Source: Methanomicrobiales archaeon (lineage in GTDB: Archaea; Halobacteriota; Methanomicrobia; Methanomicrobiales; JACTUA01). From it: 6,348 bases of DNA. The position numbers and the translations under genes were made by a program. The stretch covers positions 1-6,348 of the forward strand of contig JAJRCM010000107.1 in NCBI GenBank assembly GCA_028678965.1. The letters run 5' to 3'. Shown here piece after piece: positions 1 through 5,863 of this stretch. Below the pieces are notes generated by a model. It was not told the origin of the DNA. It made no database searches and saw nothing but the letters and a program-made list of their open reading frames with translations. Position 1 is the first letter of the stretch. Each line of letters starts with the position of its first letter.

Positions 1-72
1 ATACCAGGTGGAGATAATCTGGTGAAGGTGAAACAAATCCTTAATCTGTTAGAGCGAGATGTTAGGAACTAG
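1..72 (+). CDS. C-terminal end of a truncated plus-strand gene (unknown product)
   Basis: Frame 1 is open from the window edge for 23 codons and stops at TAG 70-72. The residues read IPGGDNLVKVKQILNLLERD and then VRN, a charged, helix-like tail. The body of the gene lies outside the window, so no family can be assigned. It converges with the DedA gene, and a run of eight A/T pairs lies between them. With so few codons, chance openness cannot be excluded. Confidence 0.35.
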   Translation: MPGGDNLVKVKQILNLLERDVRN

Positions 73-103
73 ATTGTAACTATACCTACACATTCATTCA
101 CTC

Positions 104-111
104 AAAAAAAA
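104..111 (-). terminator. T-run terminator downstream of the DedA gene
   Basis: On the minus strand eight consecutive T residues occur about 65 bases after the DedA stop codon, in an AT-rich context. Archaeal intrinsic termination relies mainly on T-tracts and does not need a hairpin. The only nearby dyads are short (TCATGA near 129-134). The site lies between two convergent genes, where a terminator is expected. Confidence 0.4.
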
Positions 112-175
112 CGTCCACTTCATCTCAATCATGATGAATCATTATCAGGGATGATATGGTATATTGAATGGTTAT

Positions 176-844
176 TTACCACCGTATCAGGTGACCCCGT
201 ATTAACCTCCGCCTTGTACGGATGATATTGATAACGATAAAGGCAACGGCGAGGAGCGAGAGGCCGATGATCGCGTAGATAATAAGACCGAAATTTTCCT
301 GCACGATCGAGAGGTTACCAAAGAAATACCCAACTAAGACGAATCCGATGACCCATATCCCCCCGCCCAGCACATTGTACATCAAAAACCGTGGATACTG
401 CATCTTGCCAACACCGGCGAGGAAGGGAGCGAATGAGCGGATAAAGGGCACGAACCGAGCAATCACGATAGTGGACCCTCCATATTTCTGAAAATATGCC
501 CTTGTCGTTTCCAGATGTTCCTTTTTAACGAGAGAGTGCTGTTTCTCAAGCACCTTCATCCCCAGTGTAATCCCTAACCAGTAGTTCACTATATTACCAA
601 ATACAGCAGCAAGAATTAAAGCACCAATCAGCAGCCAGACATTGAGTAGTCGTGCTCCGGCCAGGGCACCAGCCACAAAGAGCAAGGAATCCCCGGGCAG
701 ATAGGGCATGATCACGAGGCCTGTCTCAAGAAAGATAATAAAAAAGAGGAAAACGTAGGTCCAGAATCCGTATAACTCAATGATCTGCGGGAGGTAGGTA
801 TCGAAATGTAACAGCAAGTCGAGAGCTACAGAAATTGGATCCAT
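176..844 (-). CDS. DedA/VTT family integral membrane protein
   Basis: The 222-residue product is full length for the DedA (VTT/SNARE-associated) family, whose members are polytopic inner-membrane proteins linked to membrane homeostasis and, in several cases, lipid-carrier flipping. Family marks are visible: the N-terminal MDPIS start, an E40-T-G motif followed by P47 and P50-G-D52 in the first re-entrant hydrophobic segment, GNIVNYWLG at 83-91, and the signature ARFVPFIRSFAP at 129-140 followed by AG. Hydrophobic segments lie roughly at 27-60, 65-90, 132-147, 155-178 and 185-208. The C-terminus is basic (RTRRRLIRGH). The start at 844 fits family alignment. A TATA-like CTTTTATC lies about 25 bases upstream, so the transcript probably has little or no leader. 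Only a weak purine-rich stretch (GGTAAGGA) precedes the ATG. The gene stands alone and has no visible functional link to the nitrogenase-like operon. The transported substrate cannot be told from sequence. Confidence 0.93.
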   Translation of the reverse strand: MDPISVALDLLLHFDTYLPQIIELYGFWTYVFLFFIIFLETGLVIMPYLPGDSLLFVAGALAGARLLNVWLLIGALILAAVFGNIVNYWLGITLGMKVLEKQHSLVKKEHLETTRAYFQKYGGSTIVIARFVPFIRSFAPFLAGVGKMQYPRFLMYNVLGGGIWVIGFVLVGYFFGNLSIVQENFGLIIYAIIGLSLLAVAFIVINIIRTRRRLIRGHLIRW

Positions 845-868
845 TCCTTACCTTACTGGGAGGTATGA

Positions 869-876
869 GATAAAAG
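869..876 (-). promoter_or_regulatory. TATA-like box of the DedA gene
   Basis: CTTTTATC on the minus strand lies 25-32 bases upstream of the DedA ATG. Archaeal TATA boxes sit about 25 bases before the transcription start, so initiation would fall at or just before the start codon. This is based on position and composition only. Confidence 0.4.
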
Positions 877-961
877 AATCGACTAGGACCTTGAATTAGG
901 TGGTTGCATTCTCTTTTGGAGATCCCCCTAGTCGCTTCCCCCTGTCCCTCATGAACCCATG

Positions 962-1025
962 TAGAACCGCAGCCGGGACACCGTAACCATTCGGAGAATA
1001 CCTTCCATTGAAATAAAAAAATAGC
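962..1025 (-). pseudogene. Zinc-ribbon coding relic, copy 1
   Basis: On the minus strand one frame reads WKVFSEWLRCPGCGSTWVHE (about 1007 down to 948). The frame opens after a TAA at 1026-1028 and has no ATG, GTG or TTG start before the motif. The CPxCGS knuckle resembles the start of zinc-ribbon proteins, including the N-terminus of some transposases. The stretch 962-994 matches 5747-5779 at 29 of 33 positions. The differences fall so that EWL(R/K)CPGCGS(T/N)W(V/I) is kept: two changes are silent (TGT/TGC, TTA/TTG) and one is Arg/Lys. This pattern suggests the sequence was once translated on this strand. It now lacks a start, and only a single cysteine follows (ECNHL), so a fragment is more likely than a working gene. 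Confidence 0.4.
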
Positions 1026-1043
1026 TTATTAAATCATGGAAGG
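1001..1043. repeat. 8-bp inverted repeat around an AT-rich spacer
   Basis: CCTTCCAT at 1001-1008 is the exact reverse complement of ATGGAAGG at 1036-1043. The 27-base spacer is almost all A/T and includes the A7 run at 1015-1021. It lies between the zinc-ribbon relic and the palindromes at 1051-1150. It could be a terminator stem, an element end or chance. Confidence 0.4.
1015..1021 (-). terminator. T-run, candidate terminator of the nitrogenase-like operon
   Basis: The minus strand carries seven T residues here, about 255 bases after the stop codon of the NifH-like gene and just after the palindrome at 1051-1069. No stronger T-tract is seen between 1276 and this point, so the operon transcript may run through the structured region and end here. 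Confidence 0.3.
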
Positions 1044-1050
1044 GGAACGA

Positions 1051-1069
1051 CTGTTTACGTCGTAAACAG
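1051..1069. repeat. Perfect 9-bp palindrome with a single central base
   Basis: CTGTTTACG, then T, then CGTAAACAG: the two arms are exact reverse complements. As RNA this would fold as a 7-bp stem with a 5-base loop. On the minus strand it precedes a T-run by about 30 bases. As DNA it could equally be a binding site for a dimeric regulator or recombinase. Confidence 0.55.
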
Positions 1070-1090
1070 GAGTACCTCAGAGAAGGGCGA

Positions 1091-1150
1091 TGCGACTATC
1101 CCCCTCCGGTTCCCACACCGAGACTCGGTAGTGGGGATAGTAAAGTCGCA
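1091..1150. repeat. 60-bp nested inverted repeat, possible structured RNA
   Basis: The two ends TGCGAC (1091-1096) and GTCGCA (1145-1150) pair. Inside them CTATCCCC (1096-1103) pairs with GGGGATAG (1133-1140). Inside that ACCGAG (1117-1122) pairs with CTCGGT (1124-1129), extended by CCAC (1113-1116) with GTGG (1131-1134) in an alternative register. Three nested arms in 60 bases exceed what is expected by chance. It lies about 130 bases downstream of the NifH-like stop, so it would be in that operon's 3' untranslated region, or it could be an independent small RNA or an element end. On the minus strand a 24-codon ORF (1151 to 1077) runs through it, with GGTGA only two bases before its ATG. That spacing is too short for a normal ribosome binding site. 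Confidence 0.5.
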
Positions 1151-1276
1151 TTTCACCTTGCCGGAAGTTCTGCTGGGAATGAATAAAAGTTGATGGCAAG
1201 GATAGCACTATACCCTTTACTTTTCTGGATATTATCTATTTTGGAGTCATTTATCCATTAGTTTCTTCCTACGGAA

Positions 1277-2122
1277 TTAACATCCGCTCCGATACTTCCG
1301 GTATACCTGCTCCAGCTCTGCAAGGTCGTTCATGGGCGTTGGGATCACCCTCGAATCGTTCTCCATGATAGATCTTGCCAGATCCCTGAAGATTCTGGCT
1401 TCGTCGGATCCGGGGGCATGTTCCACGACGCCTCTTCCCTCCAGCTCGCAGGCTTGGATAACCGGGCTCCTGGGGACGAACCGGACGAAGTTGGTTCCCA
1501 GCCGCCTGGCAAACTCAGGAATGAAGGCGTGCTCAAAGGCTTCGTCGCCATTGCTGTTGCAGATGATTCCTGCGAGGCCGGTGTCACCGCGGCTGGCAAG
1601 GCGCTGCACGGCCCGGGCGATGTTATTCGCCGCATAGATGCTCATGAATCCCCCGGAGCAGATGAGATAGATCTCCCGTGCGAACCCCTCGCGGATGGGC
1701 ATGGCAAACCCTCCGCAGACCACGTCGCCGAGCACATCGTAGATGGCAACATCGATCTTGAAGGTCTCAAACGCCCTGAGGTCCTTCAAGATCTTGAGTG
1801 CGGTCAGAACCCCGCGCCCGGCACAGCCCACGCCGGGCTCCGGCCCTCCCGCCTCGACGCAATAGATTCCCCTGGGCGTTTTATGGACGATGGTATCGAG
1901 TTTCATCGCATATTCGTCCTTCCCCAACCTCAACTGCTCCCGGTACGTCTCAAGGACAGCGGGAATGAGGCTTCCCCCGGCCAATATCCTCGTGGAATCC
2001 CTCTTGGGATCGCAGCCGACCTGCATGACGGATAGGCCCATCTCACTCAAGGCCGCAGAGACGTTCGAGGCAATCGTACTCTTCCCGATGCCCCCTTTGC
2101 CGTAGATTGCGATCTGTCTCAT
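1277..2122 (-). CDS. NifH-like Fe protein (ATP-dependent [4Fe-4S] reductase) of an uncharacterised nitrogenase-like system
   Basis: The 281-residue product has the length and layout of nitrogenase Fe proteins, homodimers that hydrolyse ATP to push electrons from a bridging [4Fe-4S] cluster into a NifDK-type partner. The P-loop GKGGIGKST is at 8-16. The switch I motif is DPKRDSTR at 38-45, where nitrogenase Fe proteins normally have DPKADSTR. The cluster ligands are C100 (GVGCAGRG) and C136 (DVVCGGFAMP, in switch II starting at D129). R103 matches the arginine that DraT modifies in bacterial NifH. The start is well supported: GGTGA lies 9 bases upstream of the ATG and overlaps the stop codon of the preceding NifK-like gene, which implies coupled translation. 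It is the last gene of a D-K-H operon. Cofactor-synthesis relatives such as CfbC and BchL/ChlL share all these motifs, so the fold and mechanism are secure, but the partner is inferred from the operon and the substrate is unknown. Confidence 0.93.
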   Translation of the reverse strand: MRQIAIYGKGGIGKSTIASNVSAALSEMGLSVMQVGCDPKRDSTRILAGGSLIPAVLETYREQLRLGKDEYAMKLDTIVHKTPRGIYCVEAGGPEPGVGCAGRGVLTALKILKDLRAFETFKIDVAIYDVLGDVVCGGFAMPIREGFAREIYLICSGGFMSIYAANNIARAVQRLASRGDTGLAGIICNSNGDEAFEHAFIPEFARRLGTNFVRFVPRSPVIQACELEGRGVVEHAPGSDEARIFRDLARSIMENDSRVIPTPMNDLAELEQVYRKYRSGC

Positions 2123-2129
2123 CGATTCT

Positions 2130-3485
2130 TCACCACTTCGCCTCGTATCTCTTCTCCTTCGAACGCCACCGGATCGTCCACTCGTTCTGGACAGCTTCGA
2201 AAAGGTTCAGGATCCCCGTATAGCCAAAGTACTCCCTGTTGATAAACCTGAACTGACGCATCATCCTCACCAGCTCGACGACATACGCTACGCCGAACCC
2301 CTCACTCGCGTGCCGTTCGATGGTAGACCCGAATACGACCCTCGGTCTCACCTCGCCGAGGCTCCTTCTCGTCTTATATACGTCTGTACCATACACGATC
2401 TTTGGGTTGAGCCCGAGATCTTTCAGCTCCCCCTCCAGGAGTTCCCGGACCTGCCGCTGCGCGGAGTAGAGAGCAACGAGTTCCGGGGTCATCTCCATAT
2501 CCTCGGTGACAAAGCGGAGGAGTGGGATCCCGACCGTTGCATCGGCGACGATCGCCGTGGGGGTCCGGTAAAAGAACCGAGCCATGGGCCACTTGCGCCG
2601 GCATGTCGCCATAACCATCCTCTCGCCATCCGACACCATCTTCCCCGCCTCCCTCTCATGGTCGAACCGGCTGCCAAGTTCGGTCAGCCAGCGTCCCGTA
2701 TTGGTCATCCCTATCGGGAGGGGTATCCCTCTGCAGATCTGTTCGATCCCATACTCGGATGCGAGGTAATCCACAGCCCTCTGACCAGCATCATGGCTCA
2801 ACAGGAGCGAGGTCTCGGCAGACGATACATTCTCGATCTCGGCAAGCGGGGTCTTGTGCGTGAGCGTAGCAACAACCCGAACCCCCATCTGGGAGAGGAT
2901 CTGTTTTACCCAGTCCAGGTCCGCCATCCATGTTGGGTTGGCATTTGCATGGGGGGCGATGAGGCAGACCGATCTCGGGACCTTCTCCCCTTCTTTCTTT
3001 ATAAGGCGCTTCAATATCACCTCAAGGGCAATATCGATACCTTCGTACTGCGATCCCCTGAAACCTGCGCATTCGATGGGGATGAGCCTAAACTTCACTT
3101 CCGGTTGCACGGTCTCGCATACGGCAACGATGTCGTCGCCAACGATCTCGGGTCCGCATGCACTGAGTATGAACAGAGCGGTGATGGGAAGACCCTTCAC
3201 CTCCCTGATAGTGCGGGCGAGGAGATCTTCACCCCCGTGTACGATTTCGTCCTCGCAGAGCTTGGTGCAGAGTGTAATTGTCTCCATGTAATCGCATTCC
3301 TGCCAGGCAAAGGCGTTGTTTACGAGATACTCGCATCCCTGAGGTGAATGGGCGAGGAGGGCAGAACCGGAGACCCCCAGTGCAGTCTGGGCGGCCCCGT
3401 TAAAGGCACACCGGAGATAGGGGTCGGTGCATTTCTCCAGATTCGCGGCCTCCTGAGCCGGTATCTCGCTATCTCCTGCTTCCAT
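2130..3485 (-). CDS. NifK/NifN-like subunit of a nitrogenase-like oxidoreductase
   Basis: The 451-residue protein belongs to the nitrogenase component 1 superfamily and is most like the beta side (NifK/NifN), though shorter than NifK (about 520). Three cysteines match the NifK P-cluster ligands: C26 (YLRCAF), C51 (HSPQGCEY) and C110 (LSACGPEIVGDD). The gaps of 25 and 59 residues compare with 25 and 58 in Azotobacter NifK. EDEIVHGGEDLL at 78-89 matches the family's conserved FGG segment, and the C-terminus FGYTGILNLFEAV resembles the NifK YQGAINL end. C19, C73 and C77 are further cysteines of no clear role. The start at 3485 is preceded by a G-rich Shine-Dalgarno-like AGGGGGATG. The ATG overlaps the last 17 bases of the upstream D-like gene in another frame. 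The two subunits are thus likely made together as an alpha2beta2-type complex that docks the NifH-like protein. Whether it binds a P-cluster, a simpler [4Fe-4S] cluster or a substrate cofactor cannot be read from sequence. Confidence 0.88.
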   Translation of the reverse strand: MEAGDSEIPAQEAANLEKCTDPYLRCAFNGAAQTALGVSGSALLAHSPQGCEYLVNNAFAWQECDYMETITLCTKLCEDEIVHGGEDLLARTIREVKGLPITALFILSACGPEIVGDDIVAVCETVQPEVKFRLIPIECAGFRGSQYEGIDIALEVILKRLIKKEGEKVPRSVCLIAPHANANPTWMADLDWVKQILSQMGVRVVATLTHKTPLAEIENVSSAETSLLLSHDAGQRAVDYLASEYGIEQICRGIPLPIGMTNTGRWLTELGSRFDHEREAGKMVSDGERMVMATCRRKWPMARFFYRTPTAIVADATVGIPLLRFVTEDMEMTPELVALYSAQRQVRELLEGELKDLGLNPKIVYGTDVYKTRRSLGEVRPRVVFGSTIERHASEGFGVAYVVELVRMMRQFRFINREYFGYTGILNLFEAVQNEWTIRWRSKEKRYEAKW

Positions 3486-4887
3486 AGAGCATCCCCCTTA
3501 ACAGCCGGGAACGTGGGAGGTTTCTGTTCTCGAGTGCCTGCCTGACGAGCGCAGCAATATTCTTGATCCCCCCAAACCCGTACTGGGGCTGGAACGCTGG
3601 GTTCATCAGGCTCAGGTTTACCACCGGGCAGGGAGGATACCTTGCAGCGTTTCCAAAGAAGATGACATCATCGTATTCCCGAACGATCTCCTCCAGCTCA
3701 TCTTCGGTCTCTTTCGATGAGCGGAAGGACCCCAGGCGGAAAAGTCCTTTCGTGAGAATGATCTCAGGGTTGACCCCGGTTTCCAGGAGGAACTTGATGC
3801 TGGGCATCCTCTCCTTGATGGTGTAGGGATGGACATTGATTACGACAGGATAGGCGCCGAACTCCTCTACCATCCGTGCGAGAGAGAGGGCCCGTATCGG
3901 CCCAGGAAATTCCGTGATCTCGATGATCGCAGTCTTTCCCTCAAGCGCCTTCTTCAGGTAGGCAAGGTGCGGTTCCACCTCATGGGTCTCCCGCTCAATC
4001 ACCTCGAGCGCTTCCTTCTCCATACCAAGAGGTTTTGCAACCCCAAGGAGCCACTCCCTGGTTGCCTCAAGTCCGTAGGGCTGCCCGGTCTTTGAGTACG
4101 GGATGCCGAACCGTTCCTCCATCAGATCGCCCAGCTTTTGGCCCCAATCATAGCACCACGAGGCATTCAGCTCGACCTCCCGGGCCCTCCGGATCTCCTC
4201 GACCGTGCACCCCCCCGCAATGACGGCGTTTATCTTTATCCCCACCTCACCAAGGAGCCGCTCGATCTCATCCAGGTCCATGTTGAACTCGGTGGTGGTG
4301 GGTCCCCAGCGGGCACCGAGGATATTCACGGTCCTTCTCCTCTTCTCCCTCGGGGGTTCCATCAACTCCATGATGAGTTTGAAGGCATCCTCGTAACCCG
4401 AGCGAAAATCGCCTCCGAACCCCTCACTCCTGAGGGCGAGCACCCTGCAGCCGACGAGCTTCTCTGCCTCGCGGGCGATACTCTCAACGTCGTCGCCGAT
4501 TATCCCTGAACAGCAGCAGGAGAGGATGACGATGAGGTCAGGGTGGTACTTGGTGTACGCCTCCTTCACCGCTTCTAGAAGCTTCCCCTCACCACCGTAG
4601 ATGACATGGCTTTCATCGAGGGAGGTGCAGGCGGTAGGTTCGAGGGGGACGCCCCGGATCTCGCAGCACTCCCTCGTTCTCACAAAATCAGACACGTACA
4701 ATGGGCATCCGGTGGGACCATGCACCAGGGGGACCACATGGCGGATGCCGCTGATGACGTAGTAGGCGGTGAAGAACTTGCACATGGGGGCATGCGAGGC
4801 CTGCAGCCTGGGGATCAGCTCCCCTGTTTCAACTTTCTCCAGTAACTGTTGCAGAGTGCCGTGAAAAACTATGGAATCAGTTCCCAT
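3469..4887 (-). CDS. NifD/NifE-like subunit of a nitrogenase-like oxidoreductase
   Basis: From the ATG at 4887 the product has 472 residues, close to NifD/NifE length. P-cluster ligand positions are C36 (HAPMCKFF), C61 (HGPTGCPLY) and C125 in a CCC triplet (LSCCCSGIIGDD). The gaps of 25 and 64 compare with 26 and 66 in Azotobacter NifD. ESHVIYGGEGKLLEAV follows the family's FGG motif. C245 (LNASWCYDWGQ) falls where NifD has the FeMo-cofactor ligand Cys275, 120 residues after the third cysteine (121 in NifD). At the position of the second ligand, His442, the region before QYGFGGIKNIA has no histidine. This makes it NifE-like in cofactor chemistry. The frame extends upstream to an ATG at 4962, preceded by GGAGTGA, which would give 497 residues. 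I prefer 4887 because the extra 25 codons cross a TATATA box 31 bases from 4887, and because the apparent ribosome site is one copy of a direct repeat. First gene of the D-K-H operon. Confidence 0.88.
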   Translation of the reverse strand: MGTDSIVFHGTLQQLLEKVETGELIPRLQASHAPMCKFFTAYYVISGIRHVVPLVHGPTGCPLYVSDFVRTRECCEIRGVPLEPTACTSLDESHVIYGGEGKLLEAVKEAYTKYHPDLIVILSCCCSGIIGDDVESIAREAEKLVGCRVLALRSEGFGGDFRSGYEDAFKLIMELMEPPREKRRRTVNILGARWGPTTTEFNMDLDEIERLLGEVGIKINAVIAGGCTVEEIRRAREVELNASWCYDWGQKLGDLMEERFGIPYSKTGQPYGLEATREWLLGVAKPLGMEKEALEVIERETHEVEPHLAYLKKALEGKTAIIEITEFPGPIRALSLARMVEEFGAYPVVINVHPYTIKERMPSIKFLLETGVNPEIILTKGLFRLGSFRSSKETEDELEEIVREYDDVIFFGNAARYPPCPVVNLSLMNPAFQPQYGFGGIKNIAALVRQALENRNLPRSRLLRGMLYGSRR

Positions 4888-4914
4888 GTCTCGATCAATC
4901 TTCTTTTCCCGGGA

Positions 4915-4940
4915 GTGTATATACAGGTATGGTGATACAC
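4915..4940 (-). promoter_or_regulatory. TATA box and overlapping inverted repeat, promoter/operator of the nitrogenase-like operon
   Basis: TATATA at 4918-4923 lies 31 bases upstream of the preferred D-like start, which puts transcription start near 4895 with a very short leader. The box lies inside an inverted repeat, GTGTAT (4915-4920) and ATACAC (4935-4940), exact reverse complements with a 14-base spacer. A dimeric repressor bound there would block TBP, so the operon may be controlled by substrate or nitrogen/metal status. The regulator is not in the window. Confidence 0.5.
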
Positions 4941-4963
4941 AAGGCAGGTGGTATCTTCCCATT

Positions 4964-4998
4964 TCCCGTCACTCCTCGGGAGGATTTATCCCGTCACT
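4964..4998. repeat. 10-bp direct repeat in the divergent intergenic region
   Basis: TCCCGTCACT occurs at 4964-4973 and again at 4989-4998, exactly 25 bases apart, followed by CC and TCC. It lies between the D-like and MBL gene starts and upstream of the TATA box of the operon. It is a candidate binding site for a regulator acting on both genes. The reverse complement of copy 1 (AGTGACGGGA) creates the apparent ribosome binding site of the alternative D-like start at 4962. Confidence 0.45.
4982..4991 (+). promoter_or_regulatory. TATA-like box of the MBL-fold gene
   Basis: GGATTTATCC contains TTTAT 25-29 bases before the ATG at 5014. No ribosome binding site lies next to that ATG (the preceding bases are CCCCCCATAGACC), so a leaderless transcript is plausible. 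The element overlaps the start of the second direct-repeat copy. Confidence 0.3.
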
Positions 4999-5013
4999 TC
5001 CCCCCCATAGACC

Positions 5014-5663
5014 ATGGAGATCACACCTCGGGTGCACCAAGTTGAGGGCACAGACGGGAACTGCTATATCGTGATAAGGGACGGCCTTATCCTCATTGAT
5101 ACCGGCATGCCCGGGAACAGCAGGAGGATTCTCTCTTACATCCGGGAAACCCTCAAACGGGAGCCCTCAGAGATCCATACCATCATCCTCACCCCCTTCC
5201 ACATCGACCATACCGGAAATGTCGCAGAACTCAAGAAAGTGGGGAATACAAACGTGGCGATCCATGAGGGGGACTCTCCGTACCTCTCGGGTGAGAAGCC
5301 CATGCCGGTACCGAAAGGCCGTAGATCCCTTCTCTTCCGAGTGCTTCGGCTCTTCCTCAGGTTCACACCGGTGCGTGCCGATATCTTCCTGAAGGATGGG
5401 GAGACCATCGCTGGTCTCACCTGCATTCATACCCCGGGCCATACTCCCGGGTCCACCTGTTTCTATGATTCGGAAGGAAAAGTCATCTTCGGGGCGATGC
5501 AATCATCACGACCGGAGGGGTGATTCATGGCCCATCCGATGAGTACTCTGCCGATGTCGTCATGGGTCGAGAATCCTTGGAAAAGATCGCCAGCCTAGAC
5601 TTTGATGTCCTCCTGAGTGGCCATGGAGAGCCGGTCAGACACGGGGCAGCCGAGCAACTTTGA
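5014..5663 (+). pseudogene. Metallo-beta-lactamase-fold hydrolase, frameshifted
   Basis: Residues 1-160 form an MBL-fold N-terminal half: LILIDTGMPG at 25-34, the metal motif at 60-66 and HTPGHTPGST at 139-148 with H143 as a metal ligand. The unbroken frame stops early, at 5521-5523. A shift at the GGGG run 5491-5494 (one G apparently lost) restores DAIITTGGVIHGP, the expected core aspartate segment, and continues to LLSGHGEPVRHG, with the last family histidine, ending at TGA 5661-5663 (216 residues if repaired). Two more oddities are seen. The metal motif reads TPFHIDH where the family has THxHxDH, so the first histidine is proline. After the TGA the frame goes on with KFLKRE to TAG at 5682-5684, as if an arginine codon had mutated to stop. 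The ATG at 5014 is the only start, since TAG 5008-5010 precedes it in frame. Divergent from the nitrogenase-like operon. Substrate unknown. One sequencing error could explain the frameshift but not the other changes. Confidence 0.8.
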
Positions 5664-5746
5664 AAGTTCCTGAAAAGGGAATAGGAAGGGTACATATCTG
5701 GACAGACGCTTTCGGGAGAGAAGGAATTTTCCCTTGGATATCCAAT

Positions 5747-5789
5747 TAGAACCGCAGCCGGGGCACTTCAACCATTCGGGAGGGTTCGT
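5747..5789 (-). pseudogene. Zinc-ribbon coding relic, copy 2
   Basis: On the minus strand, after an in-frame TAG at 5790-5792, the frame reads TNPPEWLKCPGCGSNWISKG and goes on with KFLLSRKRLSRY. This resembles the N-terminus of IS1/IS1595-type transposases (CPxCGS, then a lysine/glycine turn, then a basic stretch ending in RY), although the second cysteine pair expected after RY is missing. No start codon precedes the motif. The first 33 bases match copy 1 at 962-994 in the same orientation. Transposase fragment is the best guess; another zinc-ribbon protein is possible. Confidence 0.4.
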
Positions 5790-5815
5790 CTATGAAATGA
5801 GACATAAAGAAATGC

Positions 5816-5821
5816 TATAAA
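5816..5821 (+). promoter_or_regulatory. TATA box upstream of the tRNA remnant
   Basis: TATAAA in an AT-rich stretch lies about 50 bases before the tRNA-like sequence. Transcription would begin near 5845. It may be the surviving promoter of a tRNA gene or belong to nothing now functional. Confidence 0.25.
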
Positions 5822-5863
5822 GTAATAGACAGGGAGGGATGAAAATGAGATTCACCTTAAAAT

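Noticed and set aside
1077..1151. A 24-codon minus-strand ORF through the nested inverted repeat
   Set aside because: GGTGA is only two bases from the ATG, the sequence is dictated by the palindrome, and no family resemblance is seen.
1226..1257. TGGATA/TATCCA inverted repeat downstream of the NifH-like stop
   Set aside because: Six bases with a 20-base loop in AT-rich DNA is easily expected by chance.
1418..2035. A 205-codon open frame on the plus strand opposite the NifH-like gene
   Set aside because: Shadow of the conserved NifH frame, with no recognisable motif.
2310..3347. A 345-codon open frame on the plus strand opposite the NifK-like gene
   Set aside because: It is antisense to a well-supported family member, has arginine/proline/histidine-rich composition typical of shadow frames in GC-rich DNA, and shows no domain.
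1277..4887. Canonical nitrogenase (nifHDK) or F430-synthesis CfbCD
   Set aside because: The D-like subunit lacks the FeMo-cofactor histidine, gene order is D-K-H without nifI, and two different component-1 subunits are present where CfbCD has one.
1277..4887. Light-independent protochlorophyllide or chlorin reductase (ChlLNB/BchXYZ)
   Set aside because: The host looks archaeal and no other tetrapyrrole or photosynthesis gene is present. The D-like subunit keeps the cofactor cysteine, and no specific Chl/Bch motif was recognised.
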